Assembly: GCF_003052605.1 (NCBI RefSeq)
Contig: NZ_QASO01000124.1
Coordinates: forward strand, 49,615-113,614
Direction of reading: 5' to 3'
DNA: 64,000 nt
Origin: Ectopseudomonas oleovorans
Lineage (GTDB): Bacteria > Pseudomonadota > Gammaproteobacteria > Pseudomonadales > Pseudomonadaceae
Shown here: positions 52,546 through 61,781 of the stretch, piece by piece
How the letters are laid out: each line of letters opens with the position of its first letter
Numbering within the stretch: the stretch's first letter is position 1
Position numbers and translations under genes: made by a program
Notes under the pieces: model-generated
The model's database searches: none
Seen by the model: only the letters and a program-made list of their open reading frames with translations
Told to the model about the DNA's origin: nothing

Positions 52546-53835
52546 ATGCGCGAAGAACTGATCCAAGGCCTGCTCGATTTTCTCAACGCCTCGCCGACCC
52601 CCTTTCATGCCACCACCAGCCTGGCCATGCGCCTGGAAGCCGCCGGTTATCGTCACCTCGACGAACGCGCGCCCTGGCAGACCGAAGCCGGTGGTCGCTA
52701 TTACGTGACCCGCAACGACTCCTCGATCATTGCCTTCAAGCTCGGTAAACGCCCGGCCGTCGACGGCGGCATTCGCCTGGTCGGCGCGCATACCGACAGC
52801 CCATGCCTGCGCGTCAAGCCAAACCCGGAGCTGCAGCGCCAGGGCTTCTTCCAGCTCGGCGTGGAAGTCTACGGCGGCGCCCTGCTCGCGCCCTGGTTCG
52901 ACCGCGACCTGTCGCTGGCCGGCCGCGTGACCTACCGCCGCGACGGCAAGGTCGAGAGCCAGTTGATCGATTTCTACCAGCCCATCGCCGTGATCCCAAG
53001 CCTGGCCATTCACCTCAACCGTGAGGCCAACCAGGGCTGGGCGATCAACCCGCAGAACGAGCTGCCGCCGATCCTGGCCCAGCTCGCCAGCAGCGAAACC
53101 GCCGATTTCCGCGCCCTGCTCGCCGAGCAGCTTGCCATGGAGCACGACTTCAACCCCGACGCGGTGCTGGATTACGAGCTGAGCTTCTACGACACCCAGA
53201 GCGCCGCCATCGTCGGCCTCAACCAGGACTTCATCGCCAGCGCACGCCTGGACAACCTGCTGTCGTGCTACGCCGGCCTGCAGGCGCTGATCGACGCGGA
53301 CGACGAGGTAACCTGTGTGCTGGTCTGCACCGACCATGAAGAAGTCGGCTCCTGCTCGGCCTGCGGCGCCGACGGCCCCTTCCTCGAGCAGGTGCTGCGC
53401 CGCGTGCTGCCAGATGGCGACGCCTTCGTGCGCAGCATCCAGCGCTCGCTGCTGGTATCGGCCGACAATGCCCACGGCGTGCACCCGAACTACGCCGACA
53501 AGCACGATGGCAACCACGGACCCAAGCTCAACGCCGGCCCGGTGATCAAGATCAACAGCAACCAGCGCTACGCCACCAACAGCGAGACTGCGGGTTTCTT
53601 CCGCCACCTGTGCCTGGAAAACGAAGTACCGGTGCAAAGCTTCGTGGTGCGCAGCGACATGGCCTGCGGCTCCACCATCGGCCCGATCACCGCCAGCCAG
53701 CTGGGCGTGCGCACGGTCGACATCGGCCTGCCCACCTTCGCCATGCACTCGATTCGCGAACTGGCCGGCAGCCACGACCTGGAGCACCTGGTGAAAGTGC
53801 TGACCGCCTTCTATTCCAGCCCTGAACTCCCCTGA
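52546..53835 (+). CDS. M18-family aminopeptidase
   Basis: 429 residues from the ATG at 52546, set by GGAG seven bases upstream. Zinc-ligand and catalytic blocks of the aspartyl aminopeptidase family are in order: GAHTDSPCLRVKPNP, DHEEVGSCSACGADG, ADNAHGVHPNYADKHDGNHGP, and GSTIGPITASQLGVRTVDIGLPTFAMHSIRE. Cytoplasmic dodecameric peptidase releasing N-terminal residues, acidic in related enzymes. Its TGA stop overlaps the first base of the repeat at 53835. Confidence 0.94.
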   Translation: MREELIQGLLDFLNASPTPFHATTSLAMRLEAAGYRHLDERAPWQTEAGGRYYVTRNDSSIIAFKLGKRPAVDGGIRLVGAHTDSPCLRVKPNPELQRQGFFQLGVEVYGGALLAPWFDRDLSLAGRVTYRRDGKVESQLIDFYQPIAVIPSLAIHLNREANQGWAINPQNELPPILAQLASSETADFRALLAEQLAMEHDFNPDAVLDYELSFYDTQSAAIVGLNQDFIASARLDNLLSCYAGLQALIDADDEVTCVLVCTDHEEVGSCSACGADGPFLEQVLRRVLPDGDAFVRSIQRSLLVSADNAHGVHPNYADKHDGNHGPKLNAGPVIKINSNQRYATNSETAGFFRHLCLENEVPVQSFVVRSDMACGSTIGPITASQLGVRTVDIGLPTFAMHSIRELAGSHDLEHLVKVLTAFYSSPELP

Positions 53836-53977
53836 GAACCTATTTAAAGTCTGCTGCGCTTCGGCCCTGCAGCGTTAAAAACTGGCTCGAAATGCTCATT
53901 TACAACTCGTAAACTCCGCTTTCTCGCCAGTTTTTGCCTTGCATGGCTCTAGCTCGCGAAACTTTAAGAGAGGTTCT
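53835..53977. repeat. 143-bp MITE-like repeat, copy C, with different ends
   Basis: Terminal inverted repeats are AGAACCTATTTAAAGT / ACTTTAAGAGAGGTTCT, unlike copies A and B. The core, read on the minus strand, has GCAAGGCAAAAACTGGCGAG, AAAGCGGAGTTTACGAGTTG and TAAATGAGCATTTCGAGCC, closely matching copy A. It starts at the last base of the peptidase stop codon and ends 10 bases before gmhA. Confidence 0.75.
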
Positions 53978-53987
53978 AAGACCTACG

Positions 53988-54575
53988 ATGATCGAACATA
54001 TCCGCAACAGCCTGCAGGAAGCTCAGCGCGCGCTGGAGGCCTTCCTCGCCAACGAACAGACCCTGGGCAATATCCAGAAGGCCGCCGAGTTGCTGGTCGA
54101 GAGCTTCGAGCACAAGGGCAAGGCCTTTTCCTGCGGCAACGGCGGCTCGATGTGCGACGCCATGCACTTTGCCGAGGAGCTGACCGGGCGCTACCGCAAG
54201 AACCGTCCAGGCATCGCCGCCGTGTCGATCAGCGACCCCAGCCATATCAGCTGCGTGGCCAACGATTTCGGTTACGACTTCATCTTCTCGCGCTATATCG
54301 AGTCGCATGGCCGCGAAGGTGACGTACTGATCGCCATCAGCACCAGCGGCAAGAGCCCCAACGTGGTCAAGGCCGCCGAAGCCGCCAGGGCACTGGGTGT
54401 GAAGGTGATCGCCCTGACCGGCAAACCCGGCTCGCTGCTGGAAAGCCTGGCCGATGTGTGCATCTGCGCCCCGGGCGGCGACTTCGCCGACCGCACGCAG
54501 GAGCTGCACATCAAGGTGCTGCACATCCTCATCGAGCTGATCGAGCGCAGGCTGAGCCCGCAGAATTACGCCTGA
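53988..54575 (+). CDS. gmhA: Phosphoheptose isomerase
   Basis: 195 residues from the ATG at 53988; the longer frame is repeat sequence. SIS domain with SCGNGGSMCDAMHFAEELTGRYR, VSISDPSHISCVANDFGYD, STSGKSPNVV and the active-site helix RTQELHIKVLHILIELIE. It is closer to E. coli GmhA than to the Pseudomonas DiaA-like paralogue. GmhA converts sedoheptulose-7-P to the heptose precursor of lipopolysaccharide inner core. No good ribosome site lies directly upstream; AGAGAGG in the repeat end is ~15 bases away. Confidence 0.9.
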   Translation: MIEHIRNSLQEAQRALEAFLANEQTLGNIQKAAELLVESFEHKGKAFSCGNGGSMCDAMHFAEELTGRYRKNRPGIAAVSISDPSHISCVANDFGYDFIFSRYIESHGREGDVLIAISTSGKSPNVVKAAEAARALGVKVIALTGKPGSLLESLADVCICAPGGDFADRTQELHIKVLHILIELIERRLSPQNYA

Positions 54576-54579
54576 GAAT

Positions 54580-54665
54580 GGGTAGAGTGGGCTGGGCGGC
54601 GATCCGCTTCAGCCCATCGTCGGCCTACATGGCATGCGGGCTGACTAGTGGGCTGAAGCCCACCT
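54580..54665. repeat. REP-like palindromes after gmhA
   Basis: GTGGGCTG...CTTCAGCCC and GTGGGCTGAAGCCCACC form inverted pairs related to the unit at 16992. The gap 54576-54850 contains only this and the REP at 54775. Confidence 0.55.
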
Positions 54666-54774
54666 TAATCGGCTGGGCGATCTTCGACATTGCGCCAATG
54701 CTGGGTTACGCCGCCGCTGATGTGGCGGCGTGTTCAACAAGGTGACAGGCGCCGCTCTCCTAAACTGCCAGCCC

Positions 54775-54840
54775 TGTAGGAGCGAGCTCTGCTCGCGAAC
54801 AGCAGCAGCAAAAGCTTCGCGAGCAGAGCTCGCTCCCACA
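54775..54840. repeat. REP doublet of the GAGCTCTGCTCGC type, copy 2
   Basis: TGTAGGAGCGAGCTCTGCTC GCGAA and TTCGCGAGCAGAGCTCGCTC CCACA separated by ~16 bases. Confidence 0.85.
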
Positions 54841-54850
54841 AAAGCGCGAG

Positions 54851-55600
54851 TCAGGCGGCGCGCAGGCGCTTCGGGGTCAGCCCCATGTAACGGCGCATGG
54901 CCGTGGTCAGGGCGCTCTGACTGGAGAAACCACATTCCTCAGCGATCCGCACCAGCGGCAGGTTGCTCTCGCGCAGCATGCGCGCGGCGCGGTCGAGGCG
55001 AGTCTGAAGCAGGTATTGGTGTGGCGTGAGGCCGACGCTGTCCTTGAACTGGGCATGGAAGTGGCTGGGGCTCAGACACATTTCGTGCGCCAACTCGGCG
55101 ACACTGATACGCCGCGCCAGGTGCTCGCCGATATAATCGTCCAAGCGCTGCAGATCCAGCGCCCCTTGCGGCTGCCGGCGCTGTTCGCCAAACAGACGCA
55201 GATGCAGGGCTCGGAGCAATACGCCGCCAAGAGAGCGTGCCAGAATCGAGTCGCTACCGTAGCGCTCAAGCTCTGCGCCGGCATAGCTCAGCAGGTGCTG
55301 GAAATCGACATCGAGGGCGGGATAACGCGGAGTTTCGAACAGACGGTGGAGCAACTCGAGGTCTTCGCTGGGGGTGTCCTGTTCGTCCAGGTCGAGAATC
55401 AGCATGCGGTTGTCGCCCATGCCGGCGAACTGGTGGGCGGCATCGCCCGGCACCAGGCAGGCGCGCATACGGCAGACTTCCCCACCGCGGCCGCCGACTT
55501 CGAATTCGGCGCGGCCGACCAGGGACATCACCAATTGGTGATGATCATGGGCATGTTCATGGGCCTGTTCATCCAGGCGGATCACACGGGCTTGTAGCAT
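54851..55600 (-). CDS. AraC-family transcriptional regulator
   Basis: 249 residues. An N-terminal cupin sensor begins EQAHEHAHDHHQLVMSLVG, His-rich as in regulators that bind small molecules or metal. The C-terminal double helix-turn-helix includes RRISVAELAHEMCLSPSHFHAQFKDSVG and LVRIAEECGFSSQSALTTAMRRYMGLTPKRLR. No target gene is obvious; a transporter is not adjacent. It ends just inside a REP. Confidence 0.92.
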   Translation of the reverse strand: MLQARVIRLDEQAHEHAHDHHQLVMSLVGRAEFEVGGRGGEVCRMRACLVPGDAAHQFAGMGDNRMLILDLDEQDTPSEDLELLHRLFETPRYPALDVDFQHLLSYAGAELERYGSDSILARSLGGVLLRALHLRLFGEQRRQPQGALDLQRLDDYIGEHLARRISVAELAHEMCLSPSHFHAQFKDSVGLTPHQYLLQTRLDRAARMLRESNLPLVRIAEECGFSSQSALTTAMRRYMGLTPKRLRAA

Positions 55601-55845
55601 CGCAAAAGACTGGTGGCACGAAACAAGGGTTGCACTTTACTCCTTTCCCAGGGAAAACGCCGCAACCACCCACCAGCGAAACGGTTGCACCTAGAGCAAC
55701 CAACGCACCAATTCGCAGCCCCGCACAACCTCAGGCCCTATTACCGTGCACCCGATCAATCCCGCTGAACCGCATTACACAGCCTCCGGCAAATGGCAGG
55801 AGAGTTGCTTCGCTCCTTTCGACCGTCCCTGACAAGCGAACCCCG

Positions 55846-56550
55846 ATGAGCGATGCCGCCCTCATTTTTCTGACCCTGCTGGTCGTGCTGCTCACACTGA
55901 GCTACTGGCTCACCCACCGCGCGGAAAATCGCCAGTTGAAAGCCAGCAAACAGGCGGACACCGAGATCGTGCAGCGCTGCCTCGACCTGCTTCAGGCCCT
56001 GCAGAAACATCGTGGGCTGGGCGCGCAGCAGGATGCCGCGAGCGTCACGCTGCGCAATACCCAGGCGCAGCAGCTGGATCAGCTCTGGCTGAACTGGCCC
56101 GGCGCCAGCATGCAACTACCTCCCCTGCAGCACCACTGGCCGCAGTTGCGCCGCAAACCCGCTGACTTCGATGCCCACTGCCGACTGATCGAAACACTGC
56201 TGACGGTGATCGAACAACTCGAAGATCGCCTCTACCGTCAACATCACCCCAGAATTCGCGGGCTCGGCGAGGCCTGCCGCTCGCTCGAAGACCTCGCCAG
56301 GCTGCGCGGCCTGGCGGTACGCGCGGCCAATTACGAGCGCTGCCCGCCTGGGCTGCAGATGCAACTGCGCTTTCTATGCAAGCGCATGCTCGATCAGGAA
56401 CAAGACTCGCATCTGCTCGCGCTGATCGAGCGCCTGCAGAGTGACCTGATCGAGTCGGCACAGATTCGCCTGGCGCCCGGTGAGTGCTTCGCCCTGCTCA
56501 CCCCACTGATCGAGCAGCGCCTGCAAGGCATTCGCCTGATCCTCGACTGA
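55846..56550 (+). CDS. Membrane-anchored protein of unknown function upstream of asrA
   Basis: 234 residues from the ATG at 55846. A single N-terminal membrane segment (LIFLTLLVVLLTLSYWL) is followed by a mostly helical cytoplasmic or periplasmic domain. LDLLQALQKHRGLGAQQD resembles the first helix of nitrate/nitrite-sensing (NIT) domains, where an ERG/HRG motif follows a Leu-rich helix, but the rest does not clearly fit. No enzymatic motif. The upstream 245 bases (55601-55845) hold no gene. asrA follows 61 bases later but has its own promoter. Confidence 0.65.
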   Translation: MSDAALIFLTLLVVLLTLSYWLTHRAENRQLKASKQADTEIVQRCLDLLQALQKHRGLGAQQDAASVTLRNTQAQQLDQLWLNWPGASMQLPPLQHHWPQLRRKPADFDAHCRLIETLLTVIEQLEDRLYRQHHPRIRGLGEACRSLEDLARLRGLAVRAANYERCPPGLQMQLRFLCKRMLDQEQDSHLLALIERLQSDLIESAQIRLAPGECFALLTPLIEQRLQGIRLILD

Positions 56551-56553
56551 AAC

Positions 56554-56582
56554 GTTGAAAAAATCCTGCACTCGCCCCATCT
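56554..56582 (+). promoter_or_regulatory. Heat-shock (sigma-32/RpoH) promoter of asrA
   Basis: GTTGAAA at 56554-56560, then 14 bases, then CCCCATCT at 56575-56582, matching the sigma-32 -35 (cTTGAAA) and -10 (CCCCATnT) consensus at the right spacing. It lies 30 bases before the asrA ATG. Confidence 0.85.
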
Positions 56583-56611
56583 AGCAACCAAAGTACACAC
56601 AAAGGTGCTCC

Positions 56612-59008
56612 ATGAACGATCAGGACAACACCCCCGAAGCTGTCGAAGTTCACGTCAAGGCCGATAGCACCGGCCTGGTACTGCCCGCGCAGCAGCTGCC
56701 GGACAAGCTCTACATCATCCCCATCCACAACCGCCCGTTCTTTCCGGCGCAGGTGCTGCCGGTCATAGTCAACCAGCAGCCCTGGGGCCGTACGCTGGCG
56801 CGCGTCAGCAATACCGAGCATAAATGCCTGGCGGTATTCTTCGTCGACACCCCGCCGGACGAACATGGCGAGTTCGACCTCGATAGCCTGCCAGAGCACG
56901 GCACGCTGGTGCGTGTACATCACGTCAGCGAGGAAGGCGGCAAACTGCAGTTCGTCGCCCAGGGACTGACCCGCGTGCGCATCCGTGGCTGGCTCAGCCG
57001 CCGCGGCCCGTATCTGGCCGAAGTTGAGTACCCACAGGCGCCCAACGACCCGCGTGACGAGGTCAAGGCCTACGGCATGGCGCTGATCAATGCGATCAAG
57101 GAACTGCTGCCGCTCAACCCGCTGTACAGCGAGGAGTTGAAGAACTACCTCAACCGCTTCAGCCCCAACGATCCATCGCCACTCACCGATTTCGCCGCCG
57201 CCCTGACCACCGCCTCCGGCCACGAGTTGCAGGAAGTGCTGGATACCGTGCCCGTGCTCAAGCGCATGGAGAAGGTGCTACCGCTGCTGCGCAAGGAGGT
57301 CGAAGTCGGCCGCCTGCAGAAGGAGCTGTCGGCCGAGGTGAACAAACAGATCGGCGAGCGTCAGCGCGAATTCTTCCTCAAGGAGCAGCTCAAGCTGATC
57401 CAGCAGGAGCTGGGCATCAGCAAGGACGACAAGAGTGCCGATCGTGAGGAATTTCTCGCCCGCCTCGAAGGCAAGACCCTGCCCGCGCCTGCACGCAAGC
57501 GTATCGACGAGGAATTGAACAAGCTGTCAATCCTGGAAACCGGTTCGCCGGAATACGCCGTCACGCGCAATTACCTGGACTGGGCCACCGCCCTGCCCTG
57601 GGGCATTCACGGCCAGGACAAGCTCGACCTGGGCCGCGCGCGCAAGGTGCTGGACAAGCACCACGCCGGCATGGACGACATCAAGCAGCGCATCATCGAG
57701 TTCTTGGCCGTCGGCGCCTTCAAGGGTGAGATCGCCGGCTCCATCGTGCTGCTGGTCGGCCCGCCTGGCGTGGGCAAGACCAGCATCGGCAAGTCCATCG
57801 CCGAATCCCTCGGCCGGCCGTTCTATCGCTTCTCGGTGGGCGGCATGCGTGACGAAGCGGAGATCAAGGGCCATCGCCGCACCTACATCGGTGCCATGCC
57901 CGGCAAGCTGGTGCAGGCGCTGAAGGAAGCCGAGGTGATGAACCCGGTGATCATGCTCGACGAGATCGACAAGATGGGCATCAGCTACCAGGGCGACCCC
58001 GCCTCGGCGCTGCTGGAAACGCTGGACCCGGAGCAGAACGTCGAATTCCTCGACCACTATCTGGACCTGCGCCTGGACCTGTCCAAGGTGCTGTTCGTCT
58101 GCACCGCCAATACCCTCGATTCCATCCCCGGGCCGCTGCTCGACCGCATGGAGGTGATCCGCCTGTCCGGCTACATCACCGAGGAAAAGCTGGCCATCGC
58201 CAAGCGCCACTTGTGGCCCAAGCAGTTGGAGAAAGCCGGCGTGCCGAAGGCGCGCCTGTCCATCAGCGATGCGGCGCTGCGCGCGGTGATCGAAGGCTAT
58301 GCCCGCGAGGCCGGCGTGCGCCAACTGGAGAAACAACTGGGCAAGCTGGTGCGCAAGGCGGTAGTCAAGCTGCTGGACGATCCCGAGGCAAAAATCCGTA
58401 TCGGCGCCAAGGATCTCGAGGAAGCCCTCGGCATGCCGGTGTTCCGCAACGAGCGGGTGCTGGCCGGCACCGGGGTGATCACCGGCCTGGCCTGGACCAG
58501 CATGGGCGGTGCGACCCTGCCGATCGAGGCGACGCGTATCCACACGCTCAATCGCGGCTTCAAGCTCACCGGCCAGCTCGGCGAGGTGATGAAGGAGTCG
58601 GCGGAGATCGCCTACAGCTACGTCAGCTCGCACCTCAAGCAGTTCGGCGGCGACCCGACCTTCTTCGACCAGGCCTTCGTCCACCTGCACGTACCGGAAG
58701 GCGCCACGCCCAAGGACGGCCCCAGCGCCGGCATCACCATGGCCAGCGCCCTGCTCTCGCTGGCGCGCAACCAGGCGCCGAAAAAGGGCGTGGCCATGAC
58801 CGGCGAGCTGACCCTCACCGGCCAGGTGCTGCCCATCGGCGGCGTGCGCGAGAAGGTGATCGCAGCGCGGCGGCAGAAGATCTTCGAGCTGATCCTGCCG
58901 GAGGCCAACCGCGGCAGTTACGAGGAGTTGCCGGACTACCTCAAGGAAGGCTTGACCGTGCACTTCGCCAAGCGTTATGGGGACGTGGCCAAGGTGCTGT
59001 TCGACTAA
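56612..59008 (+). CDS. asrA: ATP-dependent Lon-like protease AsrA
   Basis: 798 residues. N-terminal LON substrate-binding domain (KLYIIPIHNRPFFPAQVLPV), coiled linker, AAA+ module with Walker A VGPPGVGKTSIGK near residue 383 and Walker B IMLDEIDKMG, then a Ser-Lys protease domain with KDGPSAGITMAS (Ser about 705) and GGVREKVIAA (Lys about 748). It differs from the main Lon in its N-terminus and matches P. aeruginosa PA0779/AsrA, a heat-shock-linked protease reported to affect aminoglycoside response. The sigma-32 promoter just upstream supports this. Confidence 0.93.
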   Translation: MNDQDNTPEAVEVHVKADSTGLVLPAQQLPDKLYIIPIHNRPFFPAQVLPVIVNQQPWGRTLARVSNTEHKCLAVFFVDTPPDEHGEFDLDSLPEHGTLVRVHHVSEEGGKLQFVAQGLTRVRIRGWLSRRGPYLAEVEYPQAPNDPRDEVKAYGMALINAIKELLPLNPLYSEELKNYLNRFSPNDPSPLTDFAAALTTASGHELQEVLDTVPVLKRMEKVLPLLRKEVEVGRLQKELSAEVNKQIGERQREFFLKEQLKLIQQELGISKDDKSADREEFLARLEGKTLPAPARKRIDEELNKLSILETGSPEYAVTRNYLDWATALPWGIHGQDKLDLGRARKVLDKHHAGMDDIKQRIIEFLAVGAFKGEIAGSIVLLVGPPGVGKTSIGKSIAESLGRPFYRFSVGGMRDEAEIKGHRRTYIGAMPGKLVQALKEAEVMNPVIMLDEIDKMGISYQGDPASALLETLDPEQNVEFLDHYLDLRLDLSKVLFVCTANTLDSIPGPLLDRMEVIRLSGYITEEKLAIAKRHLWPKQLEKAGVPKARLSISDAALRAVIEGYAREAGVRQLEKQLGKLVRKAVVKLLDDPEAKIRIGAKDLEEALGMPVFRNERVLAGTGVITGLAWTSMGGATLPIEATRIHTLNRGFKLTGQLGEVMKESAEIAYSYVSSHLKQFGGDPTFFDQAFVHLHVPEGATPKDGPSAGITMASALLSLARNQAPKKGVAMTGELTLTGQVLPIGGVREKVIAARRQKIFELILPEANRGSYEELPDYLKEGLTVHFAKRYGDVAKVLFD

Positions 59009-59017
59009 AGAGGCATA

Positions 59018-59088
59018 TGTAGGAGCGAGCTCTGCTCGCGAAGCTTTTCAGGCTCACATACATTCGCGAGCAGAGCTCGCCCCTACAG
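59018..59088. repeat. REP doublet of the GAGCTCTGCTCGC type, copy 3
   Basis: TGTAGGAGCGAGCTCTGCTC GCGAA and TTCGCGAGCAGAGCTCGCCC CTACA, 10 bases past the asrA stop. No separate terminator is seen, so this structure may end the transcript. Confidence 0.85.
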
Positions 59089-59168
59089 CAAACCGTGCGT
59101 CTCCACGGTCGCCACCGACAGGTCTATGCCGCTATGCTGGGGCCAGGTTTCGTCGACTGGAGTTCGTC

Positions 59169-59561
59169 ATGCATGCCACCTTGCGCCTGCTTATCCTGCC
59201 CGCCCTGGCCCTGCTTACGGCGTGCGCCCATCAATCCGGCACGCTGGAATTGAAAAAGGACCGGCAGTGCCCGCTGACGCTGAACAAGGGTCAGCAACTG
59301 ATTCTCAGCCTGCCCAGCAACCCCACCACCGGCTTTCGCTGGGAAGTCCGTGATGGCGCGGCGAACGTACTGCAAAGCCTCGGCCCCGAGGTGTACAGCA
59401 ATCCCGAAGACGCCGGGCTGGTGGGCGCTGGCGGCATTTCCACCTGGCGCTTCATGGCGCGCGAGCCAGGCGAAGGTCGCCTGCTGCTGACCTACCAGCA
59501 GCCTTGGGAGCCGAACGTGCCGCCAGCGGAAACCTTCGAGTGTGAAGTGCGGGTGAAGTGA
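59169..59561 (+). CDS. icp: Chagasin/ICP-type inhibitor of cysteine peptidases (MEROPS I42), lipoprotein
   Basis: 130 residues from the ATG at 59169. Lipobox LTAC (Cys about 19) predicts lipidation. The three inhibitor loops are recognisable: NPTTGFRW, GAGGISTWRF (GxGG) and the RPW-type loop as QQPWEP. Such proteins block papain-family and related peptidases. In P. aeruginosa an I42 inhibitor also neighbours asrA (PA0778), as here. Confidence 0.88.
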   Translation: MHATLRLLILPALALLTACAHQSGTLELKKDRQCPLTLNKGQQLILSLPSNPTTGFRWEVRDGAANVLQSLGPEVYSNPEDAGLVGAGGISTWRFMAREPGEGRLLLTYQQPWEPNVPPAETFECEVRVK

Positions 59562-59584
59562 GCAAGCCGAACACGGTAGAGCTT

Positions 59585-59820
59585 CTGTGGGAGGGGCTTT
59601 AGCCGCGACGACTCGAGGCAAATCGCCGCTAAAGCGCCTCCCACGGCTCAGTGGGGCCGGCGCAACCCGCTACCTATTCATGGCGGGTTGCACCCGCCCT
59701 ACAGGCTGCAATCGAACAAGGGGCGCTTATGCGCCCCCTCATTTCTATCGTTTCGCGGCTGAAGCCGCTCCTACAATCAGAGACGTACGCGATCTATGTA
59801 GGAGCGGCTTCAGCCGCGAA
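59585..59820. repeat. Cluster of REP palindromes of three types
   Basis: In order: GTGGGAGGGGCTTTAGCCGC facing GCCGCTAAAGCGCCTCCCAC (59585-59644); a single GGCGGGTTGCACCCGCCCTAC (59673-59702); and TTCGCGGCTGAAGCCGCTCC facing GGAGCGGCTTCAGCCGCGAA (59752-59820). The 264-base gap contains nothing else; it separates convergent icp and the ABC permease gene. Confidence 0.8.
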
Positions 59821-59825
59821 TGGCC

Positions 59826-60583
59826 TCAGCTCTTGAGCCGGTAGCCGGTCTTGAAGATCCAGCCCACCAGTAGGATGCACAGCGCCAGGAAGCCCAGCAC
59901 CATGGCCAGGCTGACGCCGACGTTGACGTCCGACACGCCGTAGAAGCTCCAACGGAAGGCGCTGATCAGGTACACCACGGGGTTGAACAGGGTCACCGTC
60001 TGCCAGGTCGGCGGCAGCATGCTGATCGAATAGAAAGCGCCGCCGAGGAAGGTCAGCGGCGTAACGATCAGCGCCGGAACGATCTGCAGCTTCTCCCAGC
60101 CATCGGCCCAGACGCCGATGATGAAACCGAACAGGCTGAAGGTCAGCGCGGTCAGCACCAGAAACGCCGCCATCCAGATGGGATGCTGAATTTCGAAATC
60201 GACGAACAGCCTCGCCGTGAGCAGGATGATCAGGCCGAGAATCACCGACTTGGTCGCCGCCGCACCGACATAGCCAATGAGGATTTCCAGGTAGGACACC
60301 GGCGCCGACAGCAGCTCGTAGATGCTCCCCGAGTACTTGGGCATGTAGATGCCGAACGAGGCGTTGGAAATGCTCTCGGTCAGCAGTGCCAGCATGATCA
60401 GACCCGGAATGATGAAGGCGCCATAACTGACGCCCTGCACCTGGGTCATGCTCGAACCGATGGCCGAGCCGAACACCACGAAATACAGCGAGGTGCTGAT
60501 CACCGGGGTGGCGATGCTCTGCAGCAGGGTGCGCCAGGTGCGCGCCAGCTCGAACAGGTAGATGGCCTTGATGGCGTACAGGT

Positions 60584-60587
<4 letters not shown>
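59826..60587 (-). CDS. ABC-2-type transporter permease (YadH-like)
   Basis: 253 residues with six membrane segments. AIYLFELARTWRTLLQSIATPVIST and YSGSIYELLSAPVSYLEILIGYVGAA are typical of the YadH/DrrB branch of ABC-2 permeases, and TPLTFLGGAFYSISMLPPTWQ is a family signature. Its ATG overlaps the stop of the ATPase gene (4 bases), so the two form one exporter. The substrate is unknown; drug or polymer export is typical of the branch. Confidence 0.92.
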
Positions 60588-61513
<926 letters not shown>

Positions 61514-61729
61514 GGTGGATGGCCCCTTGCCTGCGGAAAACTCCACAGTTTACAGGGCATGAGGCACTGACATCAGCGCGAGAGAGAAAAAACGGCGCAC
61601 TTGTGGTGCGCCGGGGATGCAGCAGGTGAGGTAAGAAGCGATCACGGCGCTTGTGACGTCGTGACGATAGGCCAGGCTGCAGATGCCGCCCGGCGTATTC
61701 AGCGGCCGTTCATGATTGCACGCGAAGCT

Positions 61730-61781
61730 GTAGGGCGGGTGAAACCCGCCGCCTTGATTGGCGGGTTGCACCCGCCCTACA
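61730..61781. repeat. REP palindrome overlapping a stop codon
   Basis: GTAGGGCGGGTGAAACCCGCC and GGCGGGTTGCACCCGCCCTAC. The CTA at 61777-61779 is the TAG stop of the hydroxyacid dehydrogenase gene on the minus strand. The rest of 61514-61729 shows no feature. Confidence 0.75.

Noticed and set aside
57527..58963. 478-codon minus-strand frame opposite asrA
   Set aside because: Antisense shadow with no motifs.
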